From the NCBI RefSeq assembly GCF_028769735.1, contig NC_088178.1:27425357-27489356 (forward strand): a stretch of 64,000 bases of DNA. The letters are read 5' to 3'. The notes beneath the pieces were generated by a model. It did no database searches and was not told where the DNA came from. It saw nothing but the letters and a program-made list of their open reading frames with translations. Source of the stretch: Zonotrichia leucophrys gambelii (taxonomy: Eukaryota; Chordata; Aves; Passeriformes; Passerellidae). Positions within the stretch are counted from its first letter, which is position 1, and the number at the start of each line of letters is the position of its first letter. Shown one piece after another: positions 52,201 through 64,000 of this stretch. The position numbers and the translations under genes were made by a program.

Positions 52201-52713
52201 TGAATATTTTTGGACAGTTATGCATTTTACATGATTCTCTGCTGCCTCCTTTGCCCTAGCAAAAGACATGGGTAGAATTTGCATTTGGAATGGCAAATAA
52301 GCTGCTCTTTCACTTGTGAAGGATTGTTTTGGAGCTGGGATCCATCCCTGCAGGTTTGGTCTCTGTGCCCAAGGATATTCCCTGACTTTCCTGGGTGGGC
52401 TGCCACTGCCATGGTGCTTTGCAGGCAGGGGCTCTGAGCTCCAGCACCCACACTTGGCTTTGGAACTTTTAGGAGCCTTTTCCTCTGTAGCCATGGTGAC
52501 TACACCAAATGTGTCAGTAGTTTTTCCCAGCAGAATCACAGCAGGTTTGAGGCATTGGAACAGGAGCTTGCCTCTTATTCCTAACTTGTAGTTTGCGTGG
52601 GTCTAACAGACATGCCCTAACTTCTGGGAATAAGGTAGTTGGTTTCCCTAAAAGCCTGTCTTCCTGCCAGTGTCTTAGGGTTTTATGGGGTACTTTAAAG
52701 GTTTTAAAAATCC

Positions 52714-52729
52714 TTTTTTTTTTTTTTTT
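52714..52729. repeat. poly-T run (16 bases)
   Basis: Sixteen consecutive Ts; homopolymer only. Confidence 0.9.
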
Positions 52730-53764
52730 CTGAAACCTTTATGTGACTGGGAGGTTTTCAGGCACAGATTTCCCATGTCCCAGTCCTGGACACAAGCATG
52801 CTTTTGCAGGGCAAAGTTGTACCATCATGAAAATATTTGTTGTTTTTGCTCCAACGCCTTTTGTGATTCCCAGCTGAAGAAAGTAGGCAGAGGAGCTTTC
52901 AATGGGAGCATGGTCTGGCCTAATTTTAGCTTATTAAGGGGGGGAGTGTTAATTTGCTGGTATTTTGAGTCCCAAATGTACAAGGTTTTGTGTTCTGTTA
53001 TCTCCGGGGTCTCCGATATTTTTTTTCTGTCTTCATTTCATGATATGGTCTGTGTTCTTCTTCAGTCATTCTTTCTTTATCAGTTCTCTGTACTCAACAC
53101 TTCTTTTTGAGGATTGTCAAGGAATCTCTTCAAGTTTAGATGCAACCTCTTCTTTGGCATCTGTTTTTGTTACTTATGTGGCTCTTGGCATTGGGACTCA
53201 CCTGGCTTGGTGCACAATTCTTTTTTTCCCTGGGTGATAACGTTCATGTGGTTTGAACTGTATACTTTAGTCATTTTTTTCAATTGGAGAGGCACAAGTA
53301 ATTTTTCTTCTACCTTTTCAGATTTAATGCATGATCTAAAACACAGAGCAACTATGTGAACATAAAATGAGCAGATCATTTTGCTGTCCCAATGTTTACT
53401 ATGGATTATTTCAGGAAGAACATCCCATATTCTCTCTCTCACTAAGCCTGACTAGCCTTTGAGTGCTTTCTGCTAAAGGAACTCCAGCCCAATTTGCTTA
53501 TTCTAAATTTGTTCATTTGATTCTCGTGATGACTGGCAAACAATAGAGCTTCTTTGCTCCACAATATCCGCCCGAGCTGCCAGCTTTGTTCACACAAATA
53601 GAGTGTTAAGCACGTTTCCACCCCCAGAGCATGCACAGTACGTGTCCTTTGCAGTACATCCTGGAGAGGAGACAGCAGAGACATGCTGGCTCAAAGTGTT
53701 CTCAGAGCCTGATCTCTAATCTCAGTGGGAGCCAGACCAGCAAGTGGATTCAGTGTATTTTGGC

Positions 53765-54145
53765 TCTGATACCGGAGTCTCCTCTTCGGAACATGCCACG
53801 TTGTTAAAGCAGCAGCCTTCGGGGTAATCGCTGCGCAGGGGCTCCGAGCAGCGCGGGGCTGGCAGGGCCGGCGCTGCCTGGGCAGCTCGGTGCCATCCTC
53901 GGGGCCGTGCCCGCGGAGCTGGGGGCAGCGCTGGAGCCCCGCTCCCTCCCTCCCTCCCTCCGGCATCCCCGCTCGGAACGTGCGCTCCCCGGGGCACCGG
54001 GCACAGCCCAGGGCAGCGCAGCCCTGCCAGCTGGCTGCCACCCAGCCGGCAGCAGGGACAGCGAGCTGTCCTCCTCCTGACCAGGGGAAAGGCGCTGCCT
54101 TCGGGAGGCTCGGGCGGGAGAATGCGGGAGGGAAAATATAAAACC
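53765..54145. promoter_or_regulatory. intragenic CpG-island-like block with GC box and TATA-like motif
   Basis: By eye there are about 30 CpG dinucleotides in the ~360 bases 53771-54130, while the surrounding intron has almost none. The block is GC-rich throughout. It includes a ccctccctccctccctcc run (53944-53961), which on the other strand has G-runs that could form a quadruplex. A GC box (gggcggg, 54112-54118) is followed by a TATA-like tataaaa (54137-54143). That arrangement would fit a + strand start near 54165-54175, inside FGGY between exon D and the next exon. It could instead drive an antisense transcript, or be an enhancer or an unmethylated element. The block has long open frames on the minus strand (53691-54212 and 53722-54168). 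These are best explained by the scarcity of AT-rich stop codons, not by coding. Confidence 0.55.
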
Positions 54146-55559
54146 AAAAGCAGGGACAGCCTGGGCAAGTTTGAGAGATGATCTGTGTGGGCTTTATGGA
54201 ATTGATCAGCACCTGCCGTCTTGCTTTTTAAATATTTGTCTCCCCTCTAAAGCCTGTAGAGTCTTTGGGTTGGGAGAAAGAGCTGAGTGTCACAGGAGCC
54301 TCTCCCTCGCTCTGTCCTCATTCGGCACAGTTCTTCTATATTGCATTTGGCAGCAGTCACAGTGCTGACTTCCCAGCTAATGAAGATGTTTTACATTTAG
54401 GGAAGGCTGCATGAAATGAAAACCACGTTTACTTCACAACTGTTGTTGCAGGTTGCCCGTCCTTGGTGTACACAGATTTAGGCTCATGTAGAAAAGGTCA
54501 CAGAGCCTCTTTAGGTGCCTTTTCAGCCAATGGTCTTAAAAGGGTTATAAATCCATAAAATTGCCACCTTCTTTTACTTGTCCCTCAAAGAACTCCTCCA
54601 CACCCTTTTTAATGAAACTCTCTTGTTCCATGTTCCAGCATCCTCAGTTTCAAAAAGAAACAAACACAACTGTAATATCCCCTTTGCTGGCATTAATTTG
54701 CTGTTGTATGCTTTGCTTGCTTTGTTTTCTTTTTAAAAAGCAAGAAGTAAAATATTTCTGCTAGCAGGGCATATAAAAGATTGTTGCTTTTCTGACCTCC
54801 CTATTATATTAATAAAAGCTAGGAAGACTTCAGTAGTGGTGGGAGATCATGTGCAGGCAGCCTCCAAAACCCAAAGCACTTACTTGCAGAACTAGTAAAC
54901 CACAAAGCTTAAGATCTTGAAATGTAAATAGGAAGTTGGAGAGTTTACTTTAGAGCCAGCAGTGGTGAGTCTGTACAATGTTTATTTCTGCTTGCCTCCC
55001 AGCCTTTCCTAAAGCTTGGCAGAGATGAAAGGGAGGCTTTCTCAGCGAGTTATTAAAAGTTTTTGTTATGAGCAAGATTCCTTTGTTCCTGGCCTGGCAT
55101 AATTCAAAGCTCAGGTATGCCTTGGTGATGGGGAGAATGGGACGTTCCTATTTAGCCTATGCCAGTCCAGAGACATCAAAGTTTTGCACCCCAGTGCCTT
55201 GCTGGTAATCAACCTGTGCAGGGGAACGTATCTGAAAGCAATTTAATCTCTATTGTACATAAAGTAGATAATGCTCAGTAATATTCCCACAAAACTGTAC
55301 ATTCGACTCTCCTTGCCTTTGTGAACAGATCAGTTGAGTTCAAAGACTCAAATAATAGATGTGGACAGAGAGAAGCTTTGAAAAATGCTCTGCTTGAAGA
55401 ACCATGAAGGCTGATATTCAAGAAGCAACTCACTGGCATCAGTGGTATCTTTGAAAATTCCAGCTCATGCAGTGCTTTCCATGCTGTGCTTCACTGCAAG
55501 CTGCCCTGTCTGACAGAGGATCAGGGTGTTGGATTTGGGGTACTGAGCCTTCAGAGTAC

Positions 55560-55731
55560 TTGCCCATAGTAGCTGTGGCTGCTCCATCCCTGGAAGTGCC
55601 CAAGGCCAGGCTGGACAGGGCTTGGAGCAGCCTGGGATAGTGCAAGGTGTCCCTGCTATGGCAGGAGGTGGAACTGGGTGGGCTTTAAAATCCTTTCCAA
55701 CCCAAACCTTTCTATGATTCTGTGATTCTGC
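55560..55731 (+). mobile_element. CR1 LINE 3' fragment, plus orientation
   Basis: Shows the CR1 blocks agctgtggctgctccatccc, caaggccaggctggacaggg, aaggtgtccctgctatggca and ctttccaacccaaacctttc, and ends with the short tail repeat tatgattctgtgattctg. 5'-truncated; the clearest CR1 tail in the window. Confidence 0.93.
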
Positions 55732-55990
55732 AGTGTCTGTGTGTTGGGCTTTCCAGGTCTGGCTGCTGATAGGGCTCCTCTCTCTTCTTCACTCCTTTCC
55801 CCATGTTTTGCCTTAGGAAGAGTGAGCAAGAAAGACTGAGCTTCTTCCATTCTTATGTTGGCCCTACAAAGATTTAGCTGGTCTGGCTGTTGGAAATATT
55901 GGGTTGCCTAGTTTGGGTGCCTCTGCTTAAAGCAGTGTGGGATTGGTTACCTGTTATTAGATCAAGCCCTCAATCCACCTTGGACCTTCA

Positions 55991-56041
55991 TTTCTTAACT
56001 GTAACATCTATATATTTCTTAATCGTAACATCTCATCTATA
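55991..56041. repeat. diverged ~24-bp tandem duplication
   Basis: The first copy (55991-56013, beginning tttcttaactgtaacatct) is followed by a second (56015-56041, beginning tttcttaatcgtaacatct) with two changes and a 4-base insertion. Confidence 0.65.
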
Positions 56042-58052
56042 TTTTAATAGGATGTGGGGGATTTTGCTGCTTCTGTTTTAGGAAGGAGTTTGTATTCTGT
56101 ACTGTGATTCTGGGAGAGTTAAATGTTTGTCTTCCTTCACTGATGTTCACATGAGAGCATCACTCCATTGTGGGGAACAGGACAAAGCAACTTACTTTGT
56201 TGTTTAAGTAGCAATATTCTAATTTGTGTCCACCAGCAGCCTTTCATTGTAACAGAAGATTTTTGGTTTTTCTTTTCTGTATTCTTCAAAGTGATGCAAT
56301 CAGATCTGACAGGTGCAACACTCCCATCAAGGCTCCAGGGTAACCAAATCTGATCACTCCTCTCTAGGCCCAGAAGGATGGATTGGCCTGAAGCCCAAAG
56401 TCTTGAGCAACCCCAAGTGTCTTCCTGGAGTGCTCTGCTCCAAGGAGAGCTGCATAGGGGAGTTTTCTCAGATCACAAGCATACAAATGTATAATGAATG
56501 ACCTTTCCAGATCCCTTGTCTCTCTTGTTTTTGTGAGTAGGCATGAACTTACTGATCAGCCTGCTTGGTCTGTGTGTCTAGATCTCGGGGAGAACAATTT
56601 TCTGCTCTTTTTCTTCCATTAACTATAAAAGAATAACTAAAATATTAATTAAATAAGAGATGATAAGGGATAATCTTGGTCATCTCCTAGATTTTTTCTC
56701 CGACTGTGGAACAATGAAATGGAATTTTTGAGGGAATACAATAATTGTATGAAAATTTAGGAGTTTTCTGTTAGTTTTAAAATTTTGAAATTAGTCTTAT
56801 TTGCAGTGAGGGTTGTGAAAGTTTGGGGTCAAATCCCATATTTTGTTTAGTGAGTTGGTTTGCTCTGTGATTCTGTCAGATTATTTATTGCCTTTCCTTG
56901 GTTCCCTCACTTGTACAATGAGCACAAAGTGAAGCTGTGCAGACAAAGATCTCTCCAGTGCAAGGTGTGGTATGGGAGTGCTGAGTATCAAGGGCTCCAT
57001 GGCCAAGGGGCTATAGATGCAGTGCTGTTTATTCTTCTTAACAGCAACAGTTCCCCCAGTCAGGAAAATTCCAGCAGTCTTTGGGCATTAGGTCTCTTAT
57101 TCTGGCTTTTCCCCTCCATTTCCAATTCTGTTCATCATCTCATGAATCACTAGTTCTTCATCTAAGTTCCTTGTTGCTGTTCCAGCTGTGAATGGGGCAA
57201 TATCTTGGATGGGGCAAGCTCTTTTAGGGAGAAAGTAAATCTCTTGTCATGTAATCCCTCTGGGAGCAAAGTGGGGAGAAGCATTAGCTGCTGCTTTTCT
57301 CCCAGTGTCAGCTGGGAATCCCAGTTTATGCTGAGTTCATTGTTTATAGCTGTGGGTGAAGGCCTGAAGTTCTCTCTCACTGTTTACTCTGTCCTTGGGA
57401 GTTTGTCTCAGTAAGTAAGGGCTGAATAAACACCGGGTAAGATCCTCAGGATTTACCCATTTAGTTATTCAAATGTTTAAAAATACGTTTGAAATAGTGT
57501 GTGAATGCATATCCCATATAATGTGAATCTGCTTCCAGCTCCATGGGTGCTGCAGAGGATTTATTGAATTGCAGCCATGATACTGTTGTTGGTAGTGACC
57601 TTCACTGATGTAGAAGGAACACTTAAATAATGGGGGAAAAAGGAAAAATCACTAAAATGAACTATATTATGCAAAAAATAAATAAGAAAGTCCTTAAGGT
57701 GTGTGGGAAGGGCATCCAGCCACAGTGACATGGACTGGGTCTGCCTGGGAATCCTCAGAGCTTGGCTGGGGGTCCTGGAGGGCTTTTCTCAAGTGCCATG
57801 TAGGAGTAGAGTTTGTTTTGCTACTTGTAGCATAGCTGTTCCATGTGTACAATTCCCAGCCTTTCAGCTTGGGATGAGGTCCCAGTAGTCTCCTAAAATA
57901 AGATTCTGCTGCAAATAATACCTGAGACATGTTTGTTTAGGAACCAGAACTGAAGATTGAAGGGCTATGAGCTAAAAGAATAATTCTGAGATTTAAAAAC
58001 TCCAGTGTTCTTGTAAGAGACTTGCACTGGTCTGTAACATGCCATTATAGTA

Positions 58053-58103
58053 AATTTATTTTCTAATGCACATAAGAATTCTTTTCTAATTTATTTTCTA
58101 ATG
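58053..58103. repeat. 16-bp direct repeat, 35 bp apart
   Basis: aatttattttctaatg occurs exactly at 58053-58068 and again at 58088-58103. A short dispersed duplication without known significance. Confidence 0.75.
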
Positions 58104-58779
58104 GAGACTTTCTTCATGAAAACCGGGGGTTGTTTGCAGTATCAGTCACTTCTGAAGACTTGGTTTTTTGTGGTGGTTGAAGATAAGAACACAAATTTGC
58201 TTGAACTTCATCTTGCTGGAGACTGAGAGGAAATTTTTGTGTAAATTATTGTATATTTTCTGTATTTCTATGATCTTCCCTAAGACGCCTGTTACTGCCC
58301 ACTGTTAACAACAGGTTAGAAGGTACTGTATGGCTTTTGGGTTTTGATTTTATTGTTTTAAACACAAGAAGAGTTAGTTCATACTGTGATGAGCTTTAAG
58401 GGATTTAACTTTCCATAGCAGCAAACTGTAGTGTTATCAAGTGGAAAGTTAAAATGGCTGTGCTGGAAGATTTATAATCTTCACACAAACTGGCATTTTG
58501 TGACAGTGAATATCTATCACTGGAGGAGAAGTAAAAATAAATGGGTGGAATAAATGGTTGTAGCTCATTTGAGGCCCTGGATCCCCAGTGAACTATTGTT
58601 TTGAGAGGCACAGAAGTAACTGCAGTGAGTCATGGAGCAGCACTGCTGCAGAAGGGTCCAGAACAGCATTTCAGCAAGGACACAAGCAGAAGCCATGGGG
58701 TAACCAGACAACCTTTCTGCCCATTTATCACAGCACTTGCAGCTCCCATTTCAAGGAAGGCGACACAGTAAATATGAGC

Positions 58780-58797
58780 AAAAAAAAAAAAAAAAAA
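58780..58797. repeat. poly-A run (18 bases)
   Basis: Eighteen consecutive As following atgagc. I could not recognise a retroposed transcript upstream, though a short one cannot be excluded. Confidence 0.9.
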
Positions 58798-60372
58798 GGT
58801 TAATGTGTATATCTGTATCCAGACATTTCACTAAATAAAACAATAAAATAAATCAATGCAGAACTGTTAGTGCTTAAGTGCTTAGCAAAAAGCATCTGAA
58901 TCTATCACAAATGGGGGCTTTTTTTTTTCTGTTTTGGATTTTGAAAACAATTTAGCAGATTAAAGGTCTTTTTTTACCAATTTCTGAAGGAAACCTTGAC
59001 CTTTGGGAATACAAAGAAAAGGATCATAGGCTACTGTGTGTCCATCGTGTACTTTCCCAAGCTGAAACATAAATAAGCTTAGTGTTAATGGATACTGATA
59101 AAAAGCAGAAGTAAGTGGATGTGAACATTTAAGCTTGGAACAGTCAAAATTCATCTAATTTAAAGGCTTTGCTGCAAAGCTGAGCATTCAGTCAGGGTCC
59201 CTGACAAGACTTTTGAAGTTCTTGCATCTCTGATTTAGCCAGAAGGAAATGGTGGATGTTGACTGAGTCTGGAATGATTACCCCTGCATTCAATCCCATT
59301 TAACTTCTTCCAGAGCTGAAACTTTCAAGTCATCCCAGGCTTAATTCCAGGTTTGCTTCCTGGAATAAACAGGAATTTAACCTCACACACAAGGAGCACA
59401 AATTTCACTGGGGTGCAGACTTTCTGTGCAGGACACCAGCATTGTTTTTTCCTGTGCCCAGGGACAGTTCCAGAGGCAGGTGCTGTGCTTAGACTTGTCT
59501 GTTCTCCTGGAGAGCCCTCTCATCAGTGACTCTGAGTGACCTGATAACCTGACACTGCTCCCTAGACCCTCCTTTTGTTGATGCAGAGCTTGCTTGATTC
59601 CCCTGCTCCAGCCCCTCTCTGGGAGTTGTTCCCTATTCTTGAATCCAGTCTCTCAACCATCTGACAGTGCCTGGTGAAACCCTTCATTCTGCACAACAAA
59701 CAGCACCATTACTCTAAAAGAAAACATGCACACTGAGGCCTCTGAGCCCTTTTAGGTTATGACATTTTTATACCATCATTTGTTGGATCCCAGACTGCTC
59801 CAGGACTTGCCTCTTTCTGACAGGAATCTCAGGATCCAAATTCCCAGGATGGCAGAGCTCCCTAAGCCCAAGCTGCTCCTCCCTTCCATCACCTGTGGGG
59901 CTCCTGACCCTGATTCACAGAGAGGGCTCAGAGATTTTTTGATTCTTCCTGGGTGAAAGCTGAGAGTCTGCTGCTCACAATGCCCGGGGAAAGTCATGGT
60001 CAGGAGATTGCTGGCAGAAGATCTTGTAGAAGGTTGAGAACTTTGTGTCTATTCCGCAGCATTAATTTTTATATTTCCATTCTCTAATTGTTTCTCTCAA
60101 AACCATTGCATGTGGTCTGGTGGGGTGCTTAATTATTGCTCCTGATACAGCTGTAATTAAGCCATGCTCCTCTTCTAACTTGTGCTTCAGTGGCCAACTT
60201 CCAAATTCTCATATCCCGTTACAGCTCCCATCTTCTGCAAACAGCAGGTAAAATTCAGCAAAGAACTGAAAGAAATGGCCCTCTCAGCTTCTCTTTCATT
60301 AACATCTCTCCATTTTTACTTAGATAATAGTAAGGCTAACAAAATGAATAGCATTTTTTACTTCCAGTATAA

Positions 60373-60408
60373 TTTTTTTCTTTTTTTCTGTTTTTTTTTT
60401 TTTTTTTT
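60373..60408. repeat. poly-T tract
   Basis: T runs of 7, 7 and 18 bases separated by c and ctg. Homopolymer-rich low complexity. Confidence 0.9.
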
Positions 60409-62702
60409 AATTCTGCTTTTGAATTTAAAGGTTTGAGTGCAAAAAGTGAAAGTCAAAAGTTTACAGTAGGAGGGGTAGGTACCAGTCTTGCTCTCTATTT
60501 TCCCCTAGGGAAAATGGCAGGATTTTATAATGTGAAAAGTATTGTTCTACTTAAAACAAATATCAGTTGTCCAGCTTGGCTGGTTAATGTTTAAAGCTAA
60601 TATCATTGCCAGCTTCTTTCATAAGACTGGTATTTAAAAAAAAAAGCGAAAATAAGATTTAAAAAATCCTTTTGTGCGATCGTGAAATAAGAGTAGGGGC
60701 AGATGAAGGAATGAACTGAGTAATCTATAGTGTGTATTTGTACCATGTCAGCAACTCCCAGCAGCACTCCTGGCCCTGGTTTCCTGTGCAATGTGCCAGG
60801 TCCCTGGGTTCTGTCACACCATACACCACAGAGGGATGATGAGTAGAGGTGGTTTTGCTGGGCAACTGACCTCCAAGTTTTGCCCATAATAATTTATTCA
60901 TGTGGCTGTACCCTAAGACATTCCAATACCAAACATACCTTGGGCTGAAAATTGATGCAGCCTATTGGAAAAAATACCCACAGCCAGCTCAGATGAAAAG
61001 CTGGACCTGGCTGCTGCCTGAAAATGGGGCCTCGGGAGGTGCAGGGGGTCACAGCAGAGAGTTAGTGCAGCCCCAGAGCATCCCCTGTCAGAAGCTTTTC
61101 TCAGAAATGCAGCTTCAAACTGGTTTCAATGGCAGAAATCCAGAAAAGCTGCTCATACAAGTGCAGTCTCTGACCTCTTTATTCCCTGGCTGATCTGTTG
61201 CATTTTTAAATACAGTGGAGTAAAACAGGGGTGGTTTTTTGGTAAATATGATTTTTGTGTTGTTGCCAGTTTTAAACAACATTTTAATGGATGCGTTCTC
61301 TTTTAAGAGCCAGTATCTTCCTTGTCTTTTCCTTCTCTAGATGAATTTCTCTTTATACCAGTAAATATAAACTACTTCTGCTGGTCTAGATTAATTCCTC
61401 TTTGTACCAATAAGCAGAAGCTCAGTAAAAACTGAGTAACTAAAATGATCATGAGTCAATCTATTCTTTTATTAAAAATCATGTTTTATTTTTTTTTCAA
61501 ATACCATTCCTTGTTTAGCCTTTAAAAAAATCTAACTGTGCAAATGTTTAATAAACTCTGTGAAGTTTTACTCAAATTGATTCTTGTTAGATATAGAGCT
61601 GGGTTGTGCAGTATATAGTCCCAGTGTATAACTCACCTGAAATATTTTCAGAGATGAAGCAATCAAGTTGCCCTTGGAGTGTGGTTTCTTTATTGCACAT
61701 TAATCACATACCTGGTTTGGCCTCTAGTTTGTAGACCAGTTAATGTTTTATGGAGAATTTAGAAAATTAGAAATAGTTCTGCATGTGTGTCATTCACATT
61801 TTGCTGCCCTTCTCACACAGGTTACTTCTTGGAGTAAGAGGTAGCAGTAGTCCCCAAGAATTCATTTGTGTCTCCTAGTTTTAGGTTGCACTGAGAGTTT
61901 TGTCTGGGAGTTAATTAATACAGGGATTGAATTTCCCAGGTCTCTGTGGCATAGCTTGGGCAAGAACTGATGAGGTGCATGTTCAGTGAGGCATTCATGG
62001 AAGTGTTCTGTATCCCCTAAGCCAGAATTCTTCAGCTGCCTGTAAACAGGTTACCAAAACCATCTGTGGGTGGGTGAGCTCAGGCAGAGCCCCAAAGTCC
62101 TCGTCCTCTCTCTGTTGTTGTTGTCACTTGTGTGACTTCCATCCTTCCAGTGGGATAAAGTGAGCTCTGTGTAGGAATTTCTGTGGTCTGGTCTTAATAT
62201 CATGGCAGAGTAAATCTGTCACTGAGGATGGCTCAGGGGATGCCAGCCTGTCACGTGGGGCAGAGCTGGTGACTTGCCCACCACGAGCTATGCAGCTGCA
62301 TAGCAAACCCATGATGGCCAGGGGACCTGAGCTTAAAATATAAGCAAATAAATTGCTGGCAGTGTATGACCTGTAGGAATCGGAATATTAATAAATTTTA
62401 ATTTCCTTTGTGTCCTGAAGTACATTTCTTCTGTCCCAAAACTTTATTTTCTTAAATATATCTTGCATCAGGCTGAAACTAGAATATTGTATTGTGTTTA
62501 GTGTGTAATTACTACTACTAATAGACATATTTTAAGAAGTTGACTTGGTGCACTATACATTTAACTTAGAAAATAGCCTCCAGAGCTTTGGGAAAGTTTC
62601 ATTTTAAACCTATTTAAAGCTTGAGAAATAATGCCAGGATGGCAATTTTAGAGTAGGATCAGTTCACTGAAAACACAATTTCATGCCCCAGCTCTGCCCA
62701 GT

Positions 62703-62730
62703 TTATATATGTGTATATATATATCTATAT
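62703..62730. repeat. interrupted (TA)n microsatellite
   Basis: Alternating ta/tg units (tatatatgtgtatatatata followed by tctatat). Confidence 0.88.
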
Positions 62731-63997
62731 GCCACCAGCAAGTGCTGTTATTAAATCACACATTCAGTAGCTATTACTGTGACCTAAGTTTGAACCAGAA
62801 ACCTAGAAATGAAACATTCTTAGGTTTCCCTTTGAGTTCTTTCCTTTTTTTTTATGAATCTCTTTCATTCTTTGTCAGAGAGTTGGGGTCGAGTAGCTCT
62901 ATAAGACCCATCTGTCAGCAGAAGCAAAATGATACAGTTTTCTTAATGCAGGATTTTATGCATCCATGTAAAGCCTCTGAATTGAATGGCTGTCAGTATT
63001 CTCAATCCACAGCCAGTCAGAAACTTTGAAAGTTAAAAGTCAGCAAAAAAGTTAATGAAAGTATTTGACTTGTCAGTGATCAAAGTCCAGAACTGTAAAG
63101 AGCATTTATTAGTTGGTGACTGATATGGTGCTTTTCCTTTTTTCTTTCTCTGCTCTCTCCATTAATATCTTAGATCTTTTCTTCATACCTGTCTTAGCCT
63201 AACAAAAGCAGCTGTTATTCTGAATTTCTGGCTATAGAACCTGATAAGTGAGGTGATTTTCAAACAAATTTTCTGACCTAGCTACTCCTTAGCAAATAAT
63301 TACCTTAAAAAGTTTCGACTCTAATGTGAGTGTACTCTAAAAGTCGAATAAAGGATTAGCCTTGCTTCCATGGAAGTGAGTGTAAGTCAAGAATAGTTCC
63401 ACAGAAATAATTTCCTCTCTCTGTGGCATGTTAGAGGTAAATAGAGATGCTGAAAGTGATAGCAGAATGCTGCCACGTATCAGAAGCTCAATATTAAAAA
63501 GCAGAAATTAAAATGGCAGAAGACAGATATAGCAATATACCTTGTTAATATAAAGATTTGCTTTTCAGGTAATAGTCAAATTCTCTGTCAGTTTTATTGA
63601 AGGAGTTTGTGTAAGCCTACACCAACAGATGGTGTCAACTAGGGGAGAAAATTGCTGAAATTCATACTTCACAAAACTGCACTCTCCAGCGTGGTGTGTT
63701 TTATTTTATCTTGTCTCTGATTGCCCTAACATTTACATAAAGCTGAGGAGGAAACACAAGCATGTGCCTGATCACCATGGCTGATCCAGGAAAACAGAGC
63801 TAAGTGAAACAAATCTCACAGTGCCACTTGCTCCTTTGATGGCATGGCTGGGTGCCCAGGTGAGGCTTGGCTGTGAAGGTCTCTGTTCTGTCCTGTCCTT
63901 GAAGGCAGGGACAGTTCTGAGAGCTGAACTTGGGTTAAAGGTTCCTCTGATTCACTCACATCAGCTGTGAATTAGCCTCTCCTGCTTTTTTTTCCAG

Positions 63998-64000
63998 GTA
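63998..64000 (+). CDS. FGGY: possible first three bases of the next FGGY exon, cut by the window edge
   Basis: The window ends in a textbook acceptor: a run of eight Ts, then ccag at 63994-63997, followed by gta. Exon D ends in phase 0, so the next exon must start with a complete codon. In human FGGY the next residue is isoleucine, and gta would give valine, a conservative change. Three bases cannot prove an exon. This is an inference from acceptor quality and position. Confidence 0.35.

Larger units (their letters stand above)
49213..63997 (+). other. FGGY intron downstream of exon D (14.8 kb to the putative next acceptor)
   Basis: Intronic sequence between exon D and the window end. Notable contents are the CpG-island-like block (53765-54130), a CR1 tail (55560-55731), homopolymer runs (52714-52729, 58780-58797, 60391-60408), a TA-rich microsatellite (62703-62730) and two small duplications (55991-56041, 58053-58103). 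No other FGGY exon was recognisable. Confidence 0.7.

Noticed and set aside
53691..54212. Long minus-strand open frames (173 and 148 codons) across the CpG island
   Set aside because: Two overlapping frames are open at once on the same strand, with P/A/G/R-rich translations. This is typical of GC-rich DNA, where stop codons are rare. No motif or splice context.
58741..58797. Poly-A run as a possible processed pseudogene tail
   Set aside because: The upstream sequence shows no recognisable coding region, and I saw no target-site duplication.
1..64000. tRNA, rRNA, CRISPR, endogenous retrovirus or DNA transposon with intact genes
   Set aside because: I scanned for tRNA T-loop motifs, regularly spaced repeats, retroviral-type reading frames and long terminal repeats and found none that could be supported.

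Overview
This is a vertebrate genomic window, almost certainly from a bird. It carries several CR1 retrotransposon tails with the typical avian 3' end, has long AT-leaning introns, and shows general CpG depletion. It contains no prokaryotic-style operons. I recognise one gene: FGGY (FGGY carbohydrate kinase domain-containing protein, a probable D-ribulose 5-kinase) on the + strand. The window covers the middle of the gene, and neither end of the gene lies inside it.

Four coding exons are clear: 7548-7633, 31976-32091, 45030-45158 and 49109-49212. All have AG/GT borders. Their phases join perfectly (0-2, 2-1, 1-1, 1-0), and the 435 spliced bases give 145 codons with no stop. They correspond to roughly residues 155-300 of the ~551-residue human protein. 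They encode the end of the first actin-like lobe, the [11 protein letters not shown] segment with the presumed catalytic aspartate, and the CGTSS nucleotide-binding segment. The window's last three bases may be the start of the next exon, after a well-formed acceptor.

The rest is intron: 1-7547 (open to the left), 7634-31975 (24.3 kb), 32092-45029 (12.9 kb), 45159-49108 (3.95 kb) and 49213-63997. The introns hold six CR1 fragments, one ancient MIR/L3-like element, a possible old CR1/L3 fragment, AT-rich and TG microsatellites, homopolymer runs and a few short tandem duplications. The most distinctive intronic feature is a CpG-island-like block at about 53765-54130. It has a GC box and a TATA-like sequence at its downstream edge, and could be an internal promoter. 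A second structural oddity is a near-perfect 22-bp inverted repeat at 32848-32934 that could fold into a ~99-nt hairpin.

Many other open frames exist. None has the splice context, codon pattern or family resemblance needed to call it a gene. I found no tRNA, rRNA, CRISPR or intact mobile element, and no evidence of a new multi-gene system.
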